NCBI GenBank assembly: GCA_035316325.1
Contig: DATHJB010000185.1
Coordinates: forward strand, 1 to 50,919
Origin: Acidimicrobiales bacterium
GTDB lineage: Bacteria; Actinomycetota; Acidimicrobiia; Acidimicrobiales; VFJN01
DNA: 50,919 nt
Reading direction: 5' to 3'
Program-made: the position numbers and the translations under genes
Shown: in pieces, positions 33,421 to 42,884 of the stretch
Layout: each line of letters opens with the position of its first letter
Numbering within the stretch: position 1 is the stretch's first letter
The notes under the pieces: model-generated
The model's input: the letters and a program-made list of their open reading frames with translations, nothing else
Databases searched by the model: none
What the model was told of the DNA's origin: nothing

Positions 33421-35889
33421 TCAGGCCGGCGATAATTGCCAGGTGGTTTCCCACAGGCAGCCACCCTCTGACCACTTGTGGCCGATGGACTCGATGAACT
33501 CGTTGTCGTCGATGCCGAGCCCGGTGCTGCCGTTGGCGGTGAGGTGGATCATGTGCCCGACCCGGCGGCGGATCGCCTGGGCACGGTAGGCGGCGGACTT
33601 CGACGCGTAGAACGAGATCGACACGGGCGGTCGTTGGTCGCCGGAGGCGGCGAGGAGGGCGTCGCCGTACGCTTCGGCGTCGGCTTCGGTGGCGTGGAGG
33701 TTGGAGGGGCTGCGGTGCGGGAGGATGGCGTTGTGGTCGTCTTGAGAGGCGATGTCGTCGACGGTCACGAACCGGCCGTCGCCGCCGGTGGTGTTGGGGT
33801 TCTGGAGGGTGGCTTTGGTGTGGGGGCCGTTGTAGCCCCGGACCGCGAAGACGACGGACTCGTTGATGGTCCCGCCGTCGAAGCCATGGAAGATCGTCGG
33901 GTCTTCGGACTCGGTGCAGTCGACCTTGTAGGCGTGAGCGACACCGGCTTGGAAGGCGGCGGTCCCACCGGCGACGATCCCGCTGATGAACCCGTAGCCA
34001 TCAGGTGGATCAAAGTCGTCCGAAAACGAGATGCCGGCGACGCTGGCGATCGCCGTAGAGGCAACGATGAACAACGTTGGGACCCGACCCCAGCCGTGCA
34101 CGAGCGCTCCGGGATCGAACCCGGACACGGGGTCGCCCATGGCGATCCCCCGGGTCGACTGGTACCAGTCCTCGATGCGGAATATCGCGGCTGCGAACAA
34201 CCCGGGAGCCACCCCAGCGTTGTCGTAGAACTCGACGGTCGTGCCGCCTTCGGTGCCGTTGCACCAATGGCTGTAGACCCTCATGCCGAGCGCGACGCCA
34301 CCGTCGCGGTGTGCGGTCCACCACAGGGGGTTGAGCCAACGTTCCCCGGCGGTGTTCGCCGAGGAGGCGATGAAGATGACGAGTATGTCGCCGTTGCTGA
34401 CGGTGGGGAGCGTGATGTCGACGTTCCCGGACCCGACAACCTCTGTGACGGTGACCCCCGAGGGGGCGTCGGCGGCGACACCGGCGGTCACCTGGTTGAC
34501 GACGTTGGACCGCTCGTCGAGCGGGGTGATGTCGTGGTAGCCGAACTGGCCGCCGATGTCGGAGAACCAGGCTGACGGGGTGGTCGCGGCCCGGGCCGCG
34601 GCGTCAGCGTACGCGATCGGGCCCTCGTTGGTCTCGTACAGGAACCCGCGCTCGGTCTCTTCGACGAGGCGGGCCAGGTCGAGGGCCTGGCCGTCCTCGG
34701 CCCCGACCGGGCCGGTGGTGATCGTGCCTTCGTCGATGCGTGCCGGGGGGTTGAGGAGCCCGGCCCGGCTGAGGATGTCACCGACGACGAGCCCGGTCGG
34801 CGCCCCGGCGACTGCGAGTCGTGGCGACGCGATGCCGGCCTTGGCCGCGTCGGTCAGGCTGCCCTCACCGACGATCGTCGCGACCTTCGCCCCGTCGACC
34901 GGTGTGTCGGAGCGGACGTCGATCACCTTCCCGGTCCACAGGATGCCTTCGACCTCTCCGGCGATGTGGTCCCAGACGTGGAAGTCGCCAATCTCCGGCG
35001 GTCGGCCGGAGAACTCGTTGTGGTAGCCGAATAGACCGACGAGGCTGGACGACGGCGCCGATGTCACGCCGGACGTGACCGCGACACCTCCCACGTACGC
35101 GGTGATCGTGCCGCCCAGGACATCGGCGCCGATGGTCATGCCCTCCCACGCCTCCAGCGGATAGTCGGTGGCCATCACCGTGAGCACCCCGCCGACGACC
35201 TGCCAGATCCGCACCTCCCTGTCGACGGACTGGAAGTGCACGAACACGTAGTTGTTCGGATCGGTCCAGGACACCACCAGTCCGGCGGTGTGGATGCGGT
35301 CGGAGGCCTGTACCTGCCGGATCGTGCACTGCGCGTAGTAGTCGTCGACTCCGACGTCGATCGTCGACACGATGTCAGCCTCGAAGAGCTGGCCGGCCTG
35401 AGCGACGTTGCCCACAACCGAGAAGCTGCCCTGGCGGTTGGTCCACGCCTGGCCGGTTTCGGTGGTGCCGAGCGGGCCGTCTGGCCGGTCGAACCGGTCG
35501 CGGGCCAACAGCACCGGGTCATTGGGCACCGATTCGACGGTCCGTACCCGGATCTTGCGGCCCGGCTGCAACGAGAACGGCGCCGTGTTGAACGGCGAGG
35601 CCGTGTTGTAGCGGGAGAACTGGTCGCCGTCGTTGCGGAGCTGCGCACGGAGCATGCCAGGCACCGCGACCCCGGACACCGGCGACGGCCGGTCGCGGCC
35701 CGACAGCGACTCGCCGGAGAGCAGGAACCGAGTGAAGTTCTCCTCCGGCTCATCGAAGTCGCCGTCGTTGTCGAGGTCCACCTCCAAGACGATCTCGGAC
35801 AGCTGCGGGTCCGAGCCCTGGACGACCGACAGCGTCGCTTCGCCGCCGACCTGGACGCCGCCGGCGATGTGCGCGTCGACGACGGTCAC
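33421..35889 (-). CDS. Large minor tail protein with concanavalin-like domain
   Basis: 822 residues from a GTG at 35889 (GTGA overlap). The N-terminal about 120 residues contain EVDLDNDGDFDEPEENFTRF and a hub-like beta domain. Residues about 130-310 resemble a LamG/concanavalin-like lectin fold (DRFDRPDGPLGTTETGQAWT; GLVVSWTDPNNYVFVHFQS). Downstream parts are unassigned (ILSRAGLLNPPARIDEG). Likely baseplate or receptor-binding component. Confidence 0.75.
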   Translation of the reverse strand: MTVVDAHIAGGVQVGGEATLSVVQGSDPQLSEIVLEVDLDNDGDFDEPEENFTRFLLSGESLSGRDRPSPVSGVAVPGMLRAQLRNDGDQFSRYNTASPFNTAPFSLQPGRKIRVRTVESVPNDPVLLARDRFDRPDGPLGTTETGQAWTNRQGSFSVVGNVAQAGQLFEADIVSTIDVGVDDYYAQCTIRQVQASDRIHTAGLVVSWTDPNNYVFVHFQSVDREVRIWQVVGGVLTVMATDYPLEAWEGMTIGADVLGGTITAYVGGVAVTSGVTSAPSSSLVGLFGYHNEFSGRPPEIGDFHVWDHIAGEVEGILWTGKVIDVRSDTPVDGAKVATIVGEGSLTDAAKAGIASPRLAVAGAPTGLVVGDILSRAGLLNPPARIDEGTITTGPVGAEDGQALDLARLVEETERGFLYETNEGPIAYADAAARAATTPSAWFSDIGGQFGYHDITPLDERSNVVNQVTAGVAADAPSGVTVTEVVGSGNVDITLPTVSNGDILVIFIASSANTAGERWLNPLWWTAHRDGGVALGMRVYSHWCNGTEGGTTVEFYDNAGVAPGLFAAAIFRIEDWYQSTRGIAMGDPVSGFDPGALVHGWGRVPTLFIVASTAIASVAGISFSDDFDPPDGYGFISGIVAGGTAAFQAGVAHAYKVDCTESEDPTIFHGFDGGTINESVVFAVRGYNGPHTKATLQNPNTTGGDGRFVTVDDIASQDDHNAILPHRSPSNLHATEADAEAYGDALLAASGDQRPPVSISFYASKSAAYRAQAIRRRVGHMIHLTANGSTGLGIDDNEFIESIGHKWSEGGCLWETTWQLSPA

Positions 35890-36791
35890 GAAGCCACAAT
35901 TTCGAAGTTGACGACTTGGAAGGGTGGGTTGCCGGTGTCGGAGCTGCCGCCGAGCGCGGTGCCCAGGGTGTTGGCGACGACCGCGCCACCGACTCCGGCG
36001 ATGTCGCCTTCGTGTGTCGAGTTCCAGGAGGTGACGGTCTTGCGCTGGATCCAGTGGTTGTTCGACGACCCGGCGCCGTCGTTGACCCTGGCGTGCGACG
36101 TGGCCGAGTCGAGCGGGTGGACGTGGTCGACGTTGCCACCGGTACCGCCCAACGTCGCGCCGGTGCCCGAGGTCGCCTTGCCCAACGGGAAGCGCTGCTG
36201 CAGGTTGGGGACGTTGAACGTCGTCGACCCGTTACCGACCCCGTACGCGGTGCCGATCGCCGCGAACAGCGCCGCGAACGTGGAGCGCGAGACCGCCTGA
36301 CCCTGGCACAGCAGTCGCCCGGGCGCAGCCGTGGCGCGGGCCGTGGGGATGATGTCGCCGACTTCCAAGCCGTTGCCCTCCTCATCGTCGAGGGTGATCC
36401 GGGGTGTGACACGGATCGCGTCGCCGTTGAACTCGACGCTGACCGGGGCAGGGAACTGCTCGAACCAGCGCAACGCCCCCCCGCTGGTGAGCGTCACGTA
36501 GTAGCCGTAGACCAGCTGCGCTGTCCCTGTGCTGGACCGGGTGAACGTCTGCTGCGCATACACGCCGGTCGACGGGTTGGCCTGCGTCGTCACCCACGAC
36601 CCGCCTGTGAGCGCCTTCGACGTGTACCCGGCGAAGTTCGCTTCGGTGAACGCCGCCGCGGTCAGAGCATCCACCTGGGGGGGTGTGAGCCCTGTCGTGG
36701 CGTCGTTGCGGAACAGGCGCAGCGTGTAGTTGGCGGCGAGGATCAGGTCGAGGAACGCCTCCTCGCCCGCGTCCACCACGATCAGGCTCAC
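35886..36791 (-). CDS. Tail collar-domain fibre protein
   Basis: 301 residues. The second half has the phage tail collar signature: GRLLCQGQAVSRSTFAALFA, IGTAYGVGNGSTTFNVPNL and RFPLGKA, followed by a histidine-containing tip (NVDHVHP). The N-terminal half is a beta-rich adaptor. Such proteins form short tail fibres. Confidence 0.85.
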   Translation of the reverse strand: MSLIVVDAGEEAFLDLILAANYTLRLFRNDATTGLTPPQVDALTAAAFTEANFAGYTSKALTGGSWVTTQANPSTGVYAQQTFTRSSTGTAQLVYGYYVTLTSGGALRWFEQFPAPVSVEFNGDAIRVTPRITLDDEEGNGLEVGDIIPTARATAAPGRLLCQGQAVSRSTFAALFAAIGTAYGVGNGSTTFNVPNLQQRFPLGKATSGTGATLGGTGGNVDHVHPLDSATSHARVNDGAGSSNNHWIQRKTVTSWNSTHEGDIAGVGGAVVANTLGTALGGSSDTGNPPFQVVNFEIVAS

Positions 36792-39421
36792 GCCGACCCC
36801 CTGATCTCGCCGCGGTCGATGGCGTCCTGCATGAGCCGGATCAGGTCACGCTCCGAGTAGAGGCTGCCGGCGTTGTTCATGATCACGGTGGTGCCGCCAC
36901 CGCCCTCGCCGGCCGAGCGCACGCCGGTGGGGTTGGGGATGTCGGCCATGTTCCGCATGTTGCGGGGGCTGTTGCGGGAAAGGACTTCCTCGCCGCCCTG
37001 GAGGATGCGGAGGACCTCGGTGCCACTGCCGCCGGGGATCATCTCGCCGCTGTGGGCCTTGCCGATGCCCTTCGCACCCCCGGAGGAGCCGCCGGGGACG
37101 GCGACGTTCGGTACGGCGGGGATGGAGTTGTAGGCGCGGATCAGCCGACGGATCTGCTCCCACACCGCGTCGACGATCCGGGACAGGTTGCCCATGATCC
37201 CGTCCCACAGTCCCGACGCCGCCGAGCCGATGCGGCCCGGCAACCCGGTGATGAACCCGACCAGATCCTCGAAGCGGCCGAAGATCCAGTCCTTCACGGC
37301 GGTGGCCCCGGCCTTGATCGTGTCCCAGTTCTTCACGATCGCCAGCACCGCCAGCCCGAACGGTCCCGTCAGGATCGCGAGGAGGAGCGGCCAGTTGTCC
37401 TTCACCCAGTTGAAGACGTTGCTGATCCACCGCTTGATCGTGTCGAAGTGGATGACGACCATCGCCGCCACCAGCGCAATCCCGGCGATCACCAGGGCGA
37501 TCGGCCAGATCGAGATCAGCCACGCAGCGGCGATCACGGCGGCGCCGGCCATCGCAGCGACCCCGGAGGCGATCCAGCCCGCGACCACGATGGCGAACGT
37601 GACCGCGTAGGAGATGCCGGTAGCCACCGCGCCCGCGGCCGCCATCACCCAGCCGGCGACGTGCTTCGCTCCGCCAACCAGCGCCGCAGCTCCCGACACC
37701 ACCCAGCCCGCAACGACCTTCGCGGCGGCGATCGTGTGCTGCGCCCCGGCCCAGACCGCCTTCGCGCCGGTGAGCGCCCAGCTCGCCACCACCCGAGCCG
37801 CCTCCACGGCTGCCTTCGCGCCGAGGAACACCCAGCGTCCGACCATGTAGGCGACCTTCGCCCCGTGCACGACCGCGGTGACGGTGGCGCCGACAGCCAT
37901 GGCGGCGTAGTGCAGCACGATGGCACCCAGCACTGCGACCGCGGTGACCTTCAACGCCTTGAGCGCCGTCTCGTTGCCCTTGAGGACACCGACGACGCTC
38001 TTGACGTGGCCCGACGCCGTCTTGAACCCGCGCCCCAGGTCGTCGCCGTAGGTCGCGGCGAGCTGCACCGCGGCCGGGATCACCGAGCCGCCGATGAACT
38101 CGACCAGCCCACCGAGCGCCTTGCGCTTGAACGACTCGATGTTCGCCGCCGCGTTGGTGTTCAGGGTCGCGCCGAAATCCTCGGCCGTACCGGAGACGTC
38201 GCCGAGCCCGGTGTCCATGGAGACCAGCGACTGCAGGAACGCCGGGATCTCCGTCACCGACAGATCCTCGAGCGGGGTACCGAACAGACCGATCGCGGCG
38301 TTCGCCCGCTTGGTCGGGTCCTCGATGCCGAGCAGGCCGTCGACGAGCTCGGACAACGCGCCCCGTGCCTGGTCGCCGCCGGTGAGGAACTTGGCGGCCA
38401 TCTCCTCGGCGTTGAGCCCGGCAGCCTTGAACGAGTCGACCGACAGGGTCGACATGTCCGTCGCCCTGATGCTCAGCTCCTTGATGGCGTCACCGGTCTT
38501 GTCGATGGCGAACATGCCGTCGTGCGACGCCGCAGCCAGGAGCCCGAAGGCCTCTTCGCCGGTGAAGCCCATGTTGTGCAGGAACCCGCCGTACTCCTCG
38601 ATGGCGGGGAACAGCTCCTCGCGCATGCCGGCGGGCATCTTCTGCATCGACGCGATGATCAGATCGAAGGCCTGGTCGGCATCCTTGGCGAGCCCGTGAC
38701 GGATCGACACGCCCGCCAATCCGACGCCTTGGACGACGTCGAACCCGAAGCCGGTCGCGAGGTCGAGGGCCTTCGCGGTCGTCGCCTCGATCGCGGAGTC
38801 GCCGGCACCGAGCATCCCTGGCAGGGTCGACATGACGGCGTCGACCGCGGAGCCGACCTCCTCCATGGATTCGCCGTAGGCGCCGGCGAACAGCTTGCCG
38901 GAGACCCGACCGACCCGGGCCGAGGCGTCGGGGCTGAGACCCAGCCGGGCCGCGACGGCGTCGGTGCCGGCCTCACGTTCGAACACCTCGTTGAGGCCCA
39001 TCATGAACGTGGCCCCAGCCGCCGCCCCGCCCGCCAGGGCTGGGCCCTTCAGCTTGTCGAACGCGCTCCCGGCCGCCGACGACACCTTGGAGTCGAGGCC
39101 GGACAGCCCGGACGTCACGCCACGGACGAACCCGTCGCCCGTCTGCTTCCCGGCGCCCTCGACCTGGGAGGCGGCCTTGTCGGCGTCGGTGCCGATGCCC
39201 TTCAGCGCAGTGCCGGCCTTCGACGCTGCGCCGTCGAGCCCGTCGAACGACTTGGCCGCCTTCGCCCCGGCCTTGTCGATGGACGCGCTCGCCTTGTCGG
39301 CGTCACCCTCGATCTTGTCGAGCGACTTCTCGACCGTCTTCACGCCGGCGTCCATGCCGGAGTCCAGTGCGTCGAGGTCCGCTCCCACCTTGACCATGAG
39401 GTCAGCGATCGTCGTCCCCAC
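36788..39421 (-). CDS. Tail tape measure protein
   Basis: 877 residues. The N-terminal 100 residues are helical with repeated Lys/Asp/Ala patterns (VEKSLDKIEGDADKASASID). A central TP901-type tape measure domain follows (about 130-440), then several hydrophobic segments (about 490-690; AVAVLGAIVLHYAAMAVGAT and others). The Gly-rich C terminus contains VPNVAVPGGSSGGAKGIG. It sets tail length and is ejected with DNA. It lies directly after the assembly chaperones, as in other siphoviruses. Confidence 0.9.
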   Translation of the reverse strand: MGTTIADLMVKVGADLDALDSGMDAGVKTVEKSLDKIEGDADKASASIDKAGAKAAKSFDGLDGAASKAGTALKGIGTDADKAASQVEGAGKQTGDGFVRGVTSGLSGLDSKVSSAAGSAFDKLKGPALAGGAAAGATFMMGLNEVFEREAGTDAVAARLGLSPDASARVGRVSGKLFAGAYGESMEEVGSAVDAVMSTLPGMLGAGDSAIEATTAKALDLATGFGFDVVQGVGLAGVSIRHGLAKDADQAFDLIIASMQKMPAGMREELFPAIEEYGGFLHNMGFTGEEAFGLLAAASHDGMFAIDKTGDAIKELSIRATDMSTLSVDSFKAAGLNAEEMAAKFLTGGDQARGALSELVDGLLGIEDPTKRANAAIGLFGTPLEDLSVTEIPAFLQSLVSMDTGLGDVSGTAEDFGATLNTNAAANIESFKRKALGGLVEFIGGSVIPAAVQLAATYGDDLGRGFKTASGHVKSVVGVLKGNETALKALKVTAVAVLGAIVLHYAAMAVGATVTAVVHGAKVAYMVGRWVFLGAKAAVEAARVVASWALTGAKAVWAGAQHTIAAAKVVAGWVVSGAAALVGGAKHVAGWVMAAAGAVATGISYAVTFAIVVAGWIASGVAAMAGAAVIAAAWLISIWPIALVIAGIALVAAMVVIHFDTIKRWISNVFNWVKDNWPLLLAILTGPFGLAVLAIVKNWDTIKAGATAVKDWIFGRFEDLVGFITGLPGRIGSAASGLWDGIMGNLSRIVDAVWEQIRRLIRAYNSIPAVPNVAVPGGSSGGAKGIGKAHSGEMIPGGSGTEVLRILQGGEEVLSRNSPRNMRNMADIPNPTGVRSAGEGGGGTTVIMNNAGSLYSERDLIRLMQDAIDRGEIRGSA

Positions 39422-40052
39422 GGCTGACCTCCTCGCGCTTGTGGATCGACCCGCCGAAACGGCGGGTCAACGACTTGAGCATCGTCGCCATCTGGTTGGG
39501 GCTATGGGTCCGGGGGCGGCCCCACTCGGGCATGAAGTCCGAGGGCTTGAGCCGCTTGCCCTTCTTGCCCTTCATCGCGTTGGCGATCGTCGCCGACACG
39601 ATCCCGGCGAGGACATCGGCCCGGTAGCCGGCGTCGAGCGGGCCGACCTCTTCCTCGTACACCGCCCACTCGGTCAGCTCCCGGGAGCTGGTGCGCGCCA
39701 GCAGCTCCTCGACGGTCATGTGGAGATGGCCAGCTAGCCGAAACAGGAACTTTCGCTGCGGGTCAAGCCCTTCGGTGATCCGCTTCCTCGACGCCTCAGT
39801 GAGGCCACTCAGGTCGAGGATGGCGTCGCTCACCCGCCTCAGTGCAACCGTCGACTTCTCGCCTACCTGGTCCTGATCGTCATCCGAGAAGACCCGCTCG
39901 CCGTGGTCGTCGACGACGCAACGAACCACGATCCACGCAGTGCTTGGATCGGCGCCAACGCTTCGGAGTTCGTCGCAGTCGAGGCCCGACAGGCCTCGGA
40001 CACGCACCTGGGTCGACCATTCGGGCACATCGACGGTTGTGTGGCGGGGCAC
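39402..40052 (-). CDS. Tail assembly chaperone, G-like plus T-like domains
   Basis: 216 residues from a GTG at 40052. Its start (VDVPEWSTQVRVRGLSGLD) is paralogous to the upstream chaperone (DVPEWGVKVRVRGLTGTD). Its C-terminal half (EELLARTSSRELTEWAVYEE and DFMPEWGRP) matches the gpT-type domain that in many phages is made only by frameshifting. Here it is an independent gene with its own G-like domain. It overlaps the tape measure gene by 20 nt. Confidence 0.75.
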   Translation of the reverse strand: MPRHTTVDVPEWSTQVRVRGLSGLDCDELRSVGADPSTAWIVVRCVVDDHGERVFSDDDQDQVGEKSTVALRRVSDAILDLSGLTEASRKRITEGLDPQRKFLFRLAGHLHMTVEELLARTSSRELTEWAVYEEEVGPLDAGYRADVLAGIVSATIANAMKGKKGKRLKPSDFMPEWGRPRTHSPNQMATMLKSLTRRFGGSIHKREEVSRGDDDR

Positions 40053-40120
40053 TAGACCCCCAGTGCTCGGGCCTCGTCCTTGCGCCGGTTGTTCTCGGCC
40101 GCCGTCACCGGCTCAACCAT
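40052..40120 (-). CDS. 22-residue micro-ORF between the two chaperone genes
   Basis: An ATG at 40120 lies inside the end of the upstream chaperone gene. Its TAG (40052-40054) shares a base with the GTG of the next gene. It encodes MVEPVTAAENNRRKDEARAL and two more residues, a helical charged peptide. It is in the +1 frame relative to the upstream gene, so it could be a coupled micro-gene or the remnant of a frameshift extension. Confidence 0.45.
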   Translation of the reverse strand: MVEPVTAAENNRRKDEARALGV

Positions 40121-40487
40121 CCTCGGCCTCGTCGTCCGTGTCCGATTCGTCGTCGACGAGGGCTGACAGCCGGTTGGCGATGTCGAACAGCCGCTCGATC
40201 ACCCGTGCGGCCTTCGCTCCGAGCTGCGCCGTCTCGTTGTCACCGAAGATCCGTTCACCGGTCTCCGGGTCGTAGAGGCACTTGACGACCAGCCGGGACC
40301 GGAAGTTCGCGAGACGCAACTCGATGTCCTGGCCGCCCCTCCTGAGGGCGACAGACTTGGCCTCGTAGGCGTCCCGGTCAGTGCCGGTCAACCCGCGCAC
40401 CCGGACCTTGACACCCCACTCGGGGACGTCGAGGTCCTCGAACGGGAGGTCGTCGGCGGCGAGGATCAGTCCCCTGAGGTCGGTCAC
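40113..40487 (-). CDS. Tail assembly chaperone (G-type)
   Basis: 124 residues from a GTG at 40487 (GTGA overlap). DLDVPEWGVKVRVRGLTGTD, a middle region with VVKCLYDPETGERIF, and an acidic C terminus (DDESDTDDEAEDG) are typical of actinophage G-type chaperones. No X-XXY-YYZ slippery sequence was seen before its stop. Confidence 0.8.
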   Translation of the reverse strand: MTDLRGLILAADDLPFEDLDVPEWGVKVRVRGLTGTDRDAYEAKSVALRRGGQDIELRLANFRSRLVVKCLYDPETGERIFGDNETAQLGAKAARVIERLFDIANRLSALVDDESDTDDEAEDG

Positions 40488-40909
40488 GAGCCCTCCGTGA
40501 ACACCGGAGCGCCGCTGATCTTGAACGTGAAGTCGGCGCTCATCTTGTCGTCGTGGGGGTACTCGTGGCCCATCCCGGTGATGAACGCCGAGAACGCCCA
40601 GTCGCCGCCGGGCGGGTCCGGGAGCACGATCATGTAGTTGCGGGGCGCCGGGTCCTGGAAGTCGTCGACCAGCCCGACGTGGATCGCCGGGTCCCAGTTG
40701 ACCTCGAACGTCACCTCGCCGGGGTCGATGAGCCCGCCGACGTACTCGCGGAACCGGTCCACGGAGTCGTGCGACGACACGTCGATGACGTCCCGGTCGA
40801 GGCCGGGACCGGTGATGTTGGTGGCTTCCCCGATCGTGGTGAAGACCTCGGTGGGCGTACCACCGTCGCCTCTCTGGAACTGGGCTCCGAAAGCCGAATA
40901 TCCGGCCAT
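40484..40909 (-). CDS. Major tail protein
   Basis: 141 residues from an ATG at 40909 with AGGAGG upstream. FTTIGEATNITGPGLDRDVI, DVSSHDS and DPGEVTFEVNW are typical of tail tube (phage tail_TTP) proteins. Its position just before the chaperones fits. Confidence 0.9.
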   Translation of the reverse strand: MAGYSAFGAQFQRGDGGTPTEVFTTIGEATNITGPGLDRDVIDVSSHDSVDRFREYVGGLIDPGEVTFEVNWDPAIHVGLVDDFQDPAPRNYMIVLPDPPGGDWAFSAFITGMGHEYPHDDKMSADFTFKISGAPVFTEGS

Positions 40910-40924
40910 TTCTGTACCTCCTGG

Positions 40925-41347
40925 TTAGTCCTGTTCGGTGCTGAAGCGGTACGTGACCGCGGTATGTCGGGTGTCACCCGGCGGTTCCGGGTCGATGAGG
41001 GACAGCCGCGACTCGAACTTCGCCATGACGACGGTGTGCCCCGTGACCAAGGCGTCGAGGGCGACGTGCTGGTGGTCGAGCAGCTCCCGGATACGGGCTT
41101 CGATCTGGAGGCCGGTGAGGTGCCCGCGGGCCTTCGTCCACACCCGCAGCGTCCACAAGGTGACGGACCCGAACCCACCATGCGTGTTGTCCGGGGTCTC
41201 CGCCGACTCGTCGATCGTGACGTAGTCGCCGTCGGCGTCCTCCGGGACACCGTCGAACACACCGACGATGAGGGCCATCAGCGTGGAGTCGCTGGTGAGC
41301 CGGGTGTAGATGCCGGCCTGCAGCGGCACCGCCGGTGACAGGCTCAC
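40925..41347 (-). CDS. Tail terminator (DUF3168-like)
   Basis: 140 residues. Starts VPLQAGIYTRLTSDSTLMAL, and has DYVTIDESAETPDNTHGGFG and HLTGLQIEARIRELLD, matching the DUF3168 tail-completion family. It caps the tail tube at the neck. Confidence 0.8.
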   Translation of the reverse strand: MSLSPAVPLQAGIYTRLTSDSTLMALIVGVFDGVPEDADGDYVTIDESAETPDNTHGGFGSVTLWTLRVWTKARGHLTGLQIEARIRELLDHQHVALDALVTGHTVVMAKFESRLSLIDPEPPGDTRHTAVTYRFSTEQD

Positions 41348-41712
41348 TCGATGGCCTCCCGGACGTCGTCGGCGAGCCGTTTCGGGAACCGGCGGCGGGC
41401 CGTCTCGGCCGCGGGGCCGGCGAACGGTTGCGCCGGATGGGACTTGGTGCCGTGCTCCACAATCCCGGCGTGACGGGCCTTCGCCTTCGCGGTCCCGTTG
41501 AGCCCGCTGTGTGTGGCTTCGATCGAGTCGCCGAGCGGCGGCTTCCCCCGCTTCCCCCTACTGGAGTCGCCGACCGGGGCACGGTGGCGCATGTCCTTCG
41601 CGACCGCTTTCGTCTCGTCGGCCACAGCCTTCGTGGCGCCACGTCGGGCCGCCGCCACGGTGGCTGCCATGGCGCCACGAAGATCGCCGTCGAAGCTGAC
41701 CTTCACACCCAT
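41344..41712 (-). CDS. HK97 gp10-like tail completion protein
   Basis: 122 residues from an ATG at 41712 (TGATG). VKVSFDGDLRGAMAATVAAA, a basic helix, and AGIVEHGTKSHPAQPF match the HK97 gp10 family (EHGTxxxPAxPF). Acts at the head-tail junction. Confidence 0.85.
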   Translation of the reverse strand: MGVKVSFDGDLRGAMAATVAAARRGATKAVADETKAVAKDMRHRAPVGDSSRGKRGKPPLGDSIEATHSGLNGTAKAKARHAGIVEHGTKSHPAQPFAGPAAETARRRFPKRLADDVREAIE

Positions 41713-42062
41713 CAAGCGCCCTCCGCTTGGGTCGTCTCGGCTTCGATGCGTAGATAGGTGGTGCGGCTGTTGGAGACCGCCGAGATGACACGCAGCCGGC
41801 GGCCGGCGGGGACATCGGTCGGGAGGTCGCCGCCGAGCTCGTCGCCCTTCCGGACGTCAGCCCCGGCGACGGTGTGGAGGATGTGAGTGAGGTTCGCCTC
41901 GGCCTGCTGCGCCAGCATCCGTTCCTCCGGCGTCGGCTGGTTCACCTGCGCCCGGATCTGACCGACCTGGCTGTAGGTGACGGTCGTGCCACCGATGCCG
42001 TCAGCGACGGTCGACGGACGGTGCACCGTCAGCGCGGTGACGCACAAGTGCCCGATCGTCAT
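41712..42062 (-). CDS. Head closure protein
   Basis: 116 residues from an ATG at 42062 (ATGA). Beta-barrel pattern with VHRPSTVADGIGGTTVTYSQ and RRLRVISAVSNSRTTYLRIE, typical of head-tail stoppers (SPP1 gp16/HK97 gp7 type). Confidence 0.75.
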   Translation of the reverse strand: MTIGHLCVTALTVHRPSTVADGIGGTTVTYSQVGQIRAQVNQPTPEERMLAQQAEANLTHILHTVAGADVRKGDELGGDLPTDVPAGRRLRVISAVSNSRTTYLRIEAETTQAEGA

Positions 42063-42484
42063 GAGCCGGTGAGGTCTTCGCTCGAGGTGCCGTAGTAGGC
42101 GTCGGAGGGCTGCTCGGGCAGATCGACGGTCAGGTCGAGACTCCCGACGGAGGGCGCACCGGCGGCACGGCGGACGATCTTCCGCTCCCGGGCCGTCAGG
42201 TAGAGGGAGGCGACGCCACCCGTCGTCCCAGCGGTGTAGGCGTAGTCGCCGAGGTTCTCGGACTGGTGGCCCATCGGGTTGGAGAACCCGCGGCGGATCA
42301 TGGCGACCACGACGGCGACGATCGCCGGATGTGTGTCCGGCGACTCGACGGCATCGAGCAGCGGATCAGCGGCGAGGCGGGCGAGCGCGGAGGCGTCGTC
42401 GATCAGGGACTGCGCCTGAACGGAGTCGAGGTTCTCGAACCCTGGCCGCGCGGCCAGGTCAGCGACCGTGATCAGGCCAGCCAT
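42059..42484 (-). CDS. Head-tail adaptor (connector)
   Basis: 141 residues from an ATG at 42484. A helical N-terminal region (ITVADLAARPGFENLDSVQA, LIDDASALARLAAD) and a loop GFSNPMGHQSENLGDYAYT match phage adaptor proteins of the gp6/gp15 type. First connector after the glycosyltransferase block. Confidence 0.8.
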   Translation of the reverse strand: MAGLITVADLAARPGFENLDSVQAQSLIDDASALARLAADPLLDAVESPDTHPAIVAVVVAMIRRGFSNPMGHQSENLGDYAYTAGTTGGVASLYLTARERKIVRRAAGAPSVGSLDLTVDLPEQPSDAYYGTSSEDLTGS

Positions 42485-42488
42485 CGGG

Positions 42489-42884
42489 TCACCACTCGGT
42501 CACCTGGTGAGCGGCCTGGTACTGCTCGACCACCGCTGCAGGGATCGGGCCGCTCGCCGGGACGTCGACGCCGGCGTCCTTCGCCCACGCCCGCACGTCC
42601 TTCGCCGGCGGCTTCGGGGCGGACGGCTCGAGGTCGGCTTCCACGACCGGGGCAGGTGGCTCCGGGTCGGGCTCCGCGGGGGCAGGCGGAGCGGCGTCGG
42701 CGGCGGTGAAGTCGAGGCGTACGGGGCGCCACAGCTGCGGGCGGCTCTTGGCGATCCAGCTGTCGGCGTGGGCGAGCGTGCGGCCACGGATGATCCGCAC
42801 CCGGCGTCCGTCGACAGTGACGGAGCCGTTGTCTCGGGCGACCAGCACCTCTCCGCTCACGGTGACTACAGGGCCAGGGGGCAT
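42489..42884 (-). CDS. Internal-start product: Lsr2-like domain protein
   Basis: An ATG at 42884 is preceded by AAGGAG with 7-nt spacing, stronger than most sites in this phage. It opens MPPGPVVTVSGEVLVARDNG, a beta-rich segment, then a Pro/Glu linker and an Lsr2 C-terminal-like DNA-binding domain (IPAAVVEQYQAAHQV). Separate Lsr2-domain genes occur in the head region of other actinophages. It may bind DNA or decorate the head. Confidence 0.65.
   Translation of the reverse strand: MPPGPVVTVSGEVLVARDNGSVTVDGRRVRIIRGRTLAHADSWIAKSRPQLWRPVRLDFTAADAAPPAPAEPDPEPPAPVVEADLEPSAPKPPAKDVRAWAKDAGVDVPASGPIPAAVVEQYQAAHQVTEW

Noticed and set aside
37052..39427. 791-residue plus-strand open frame
   Set aside because: Antisense shadow of the tape measure gene; low-complexity Arg/Gly/Asp translation with no domain.
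40053..40200. Programmed -1 frameshift between the tail chaperones
   Set aside because: No X-XXY-YYZ slippery heptamer was seen before the stop, and the downstream gene has its own start and its own G-like domain.
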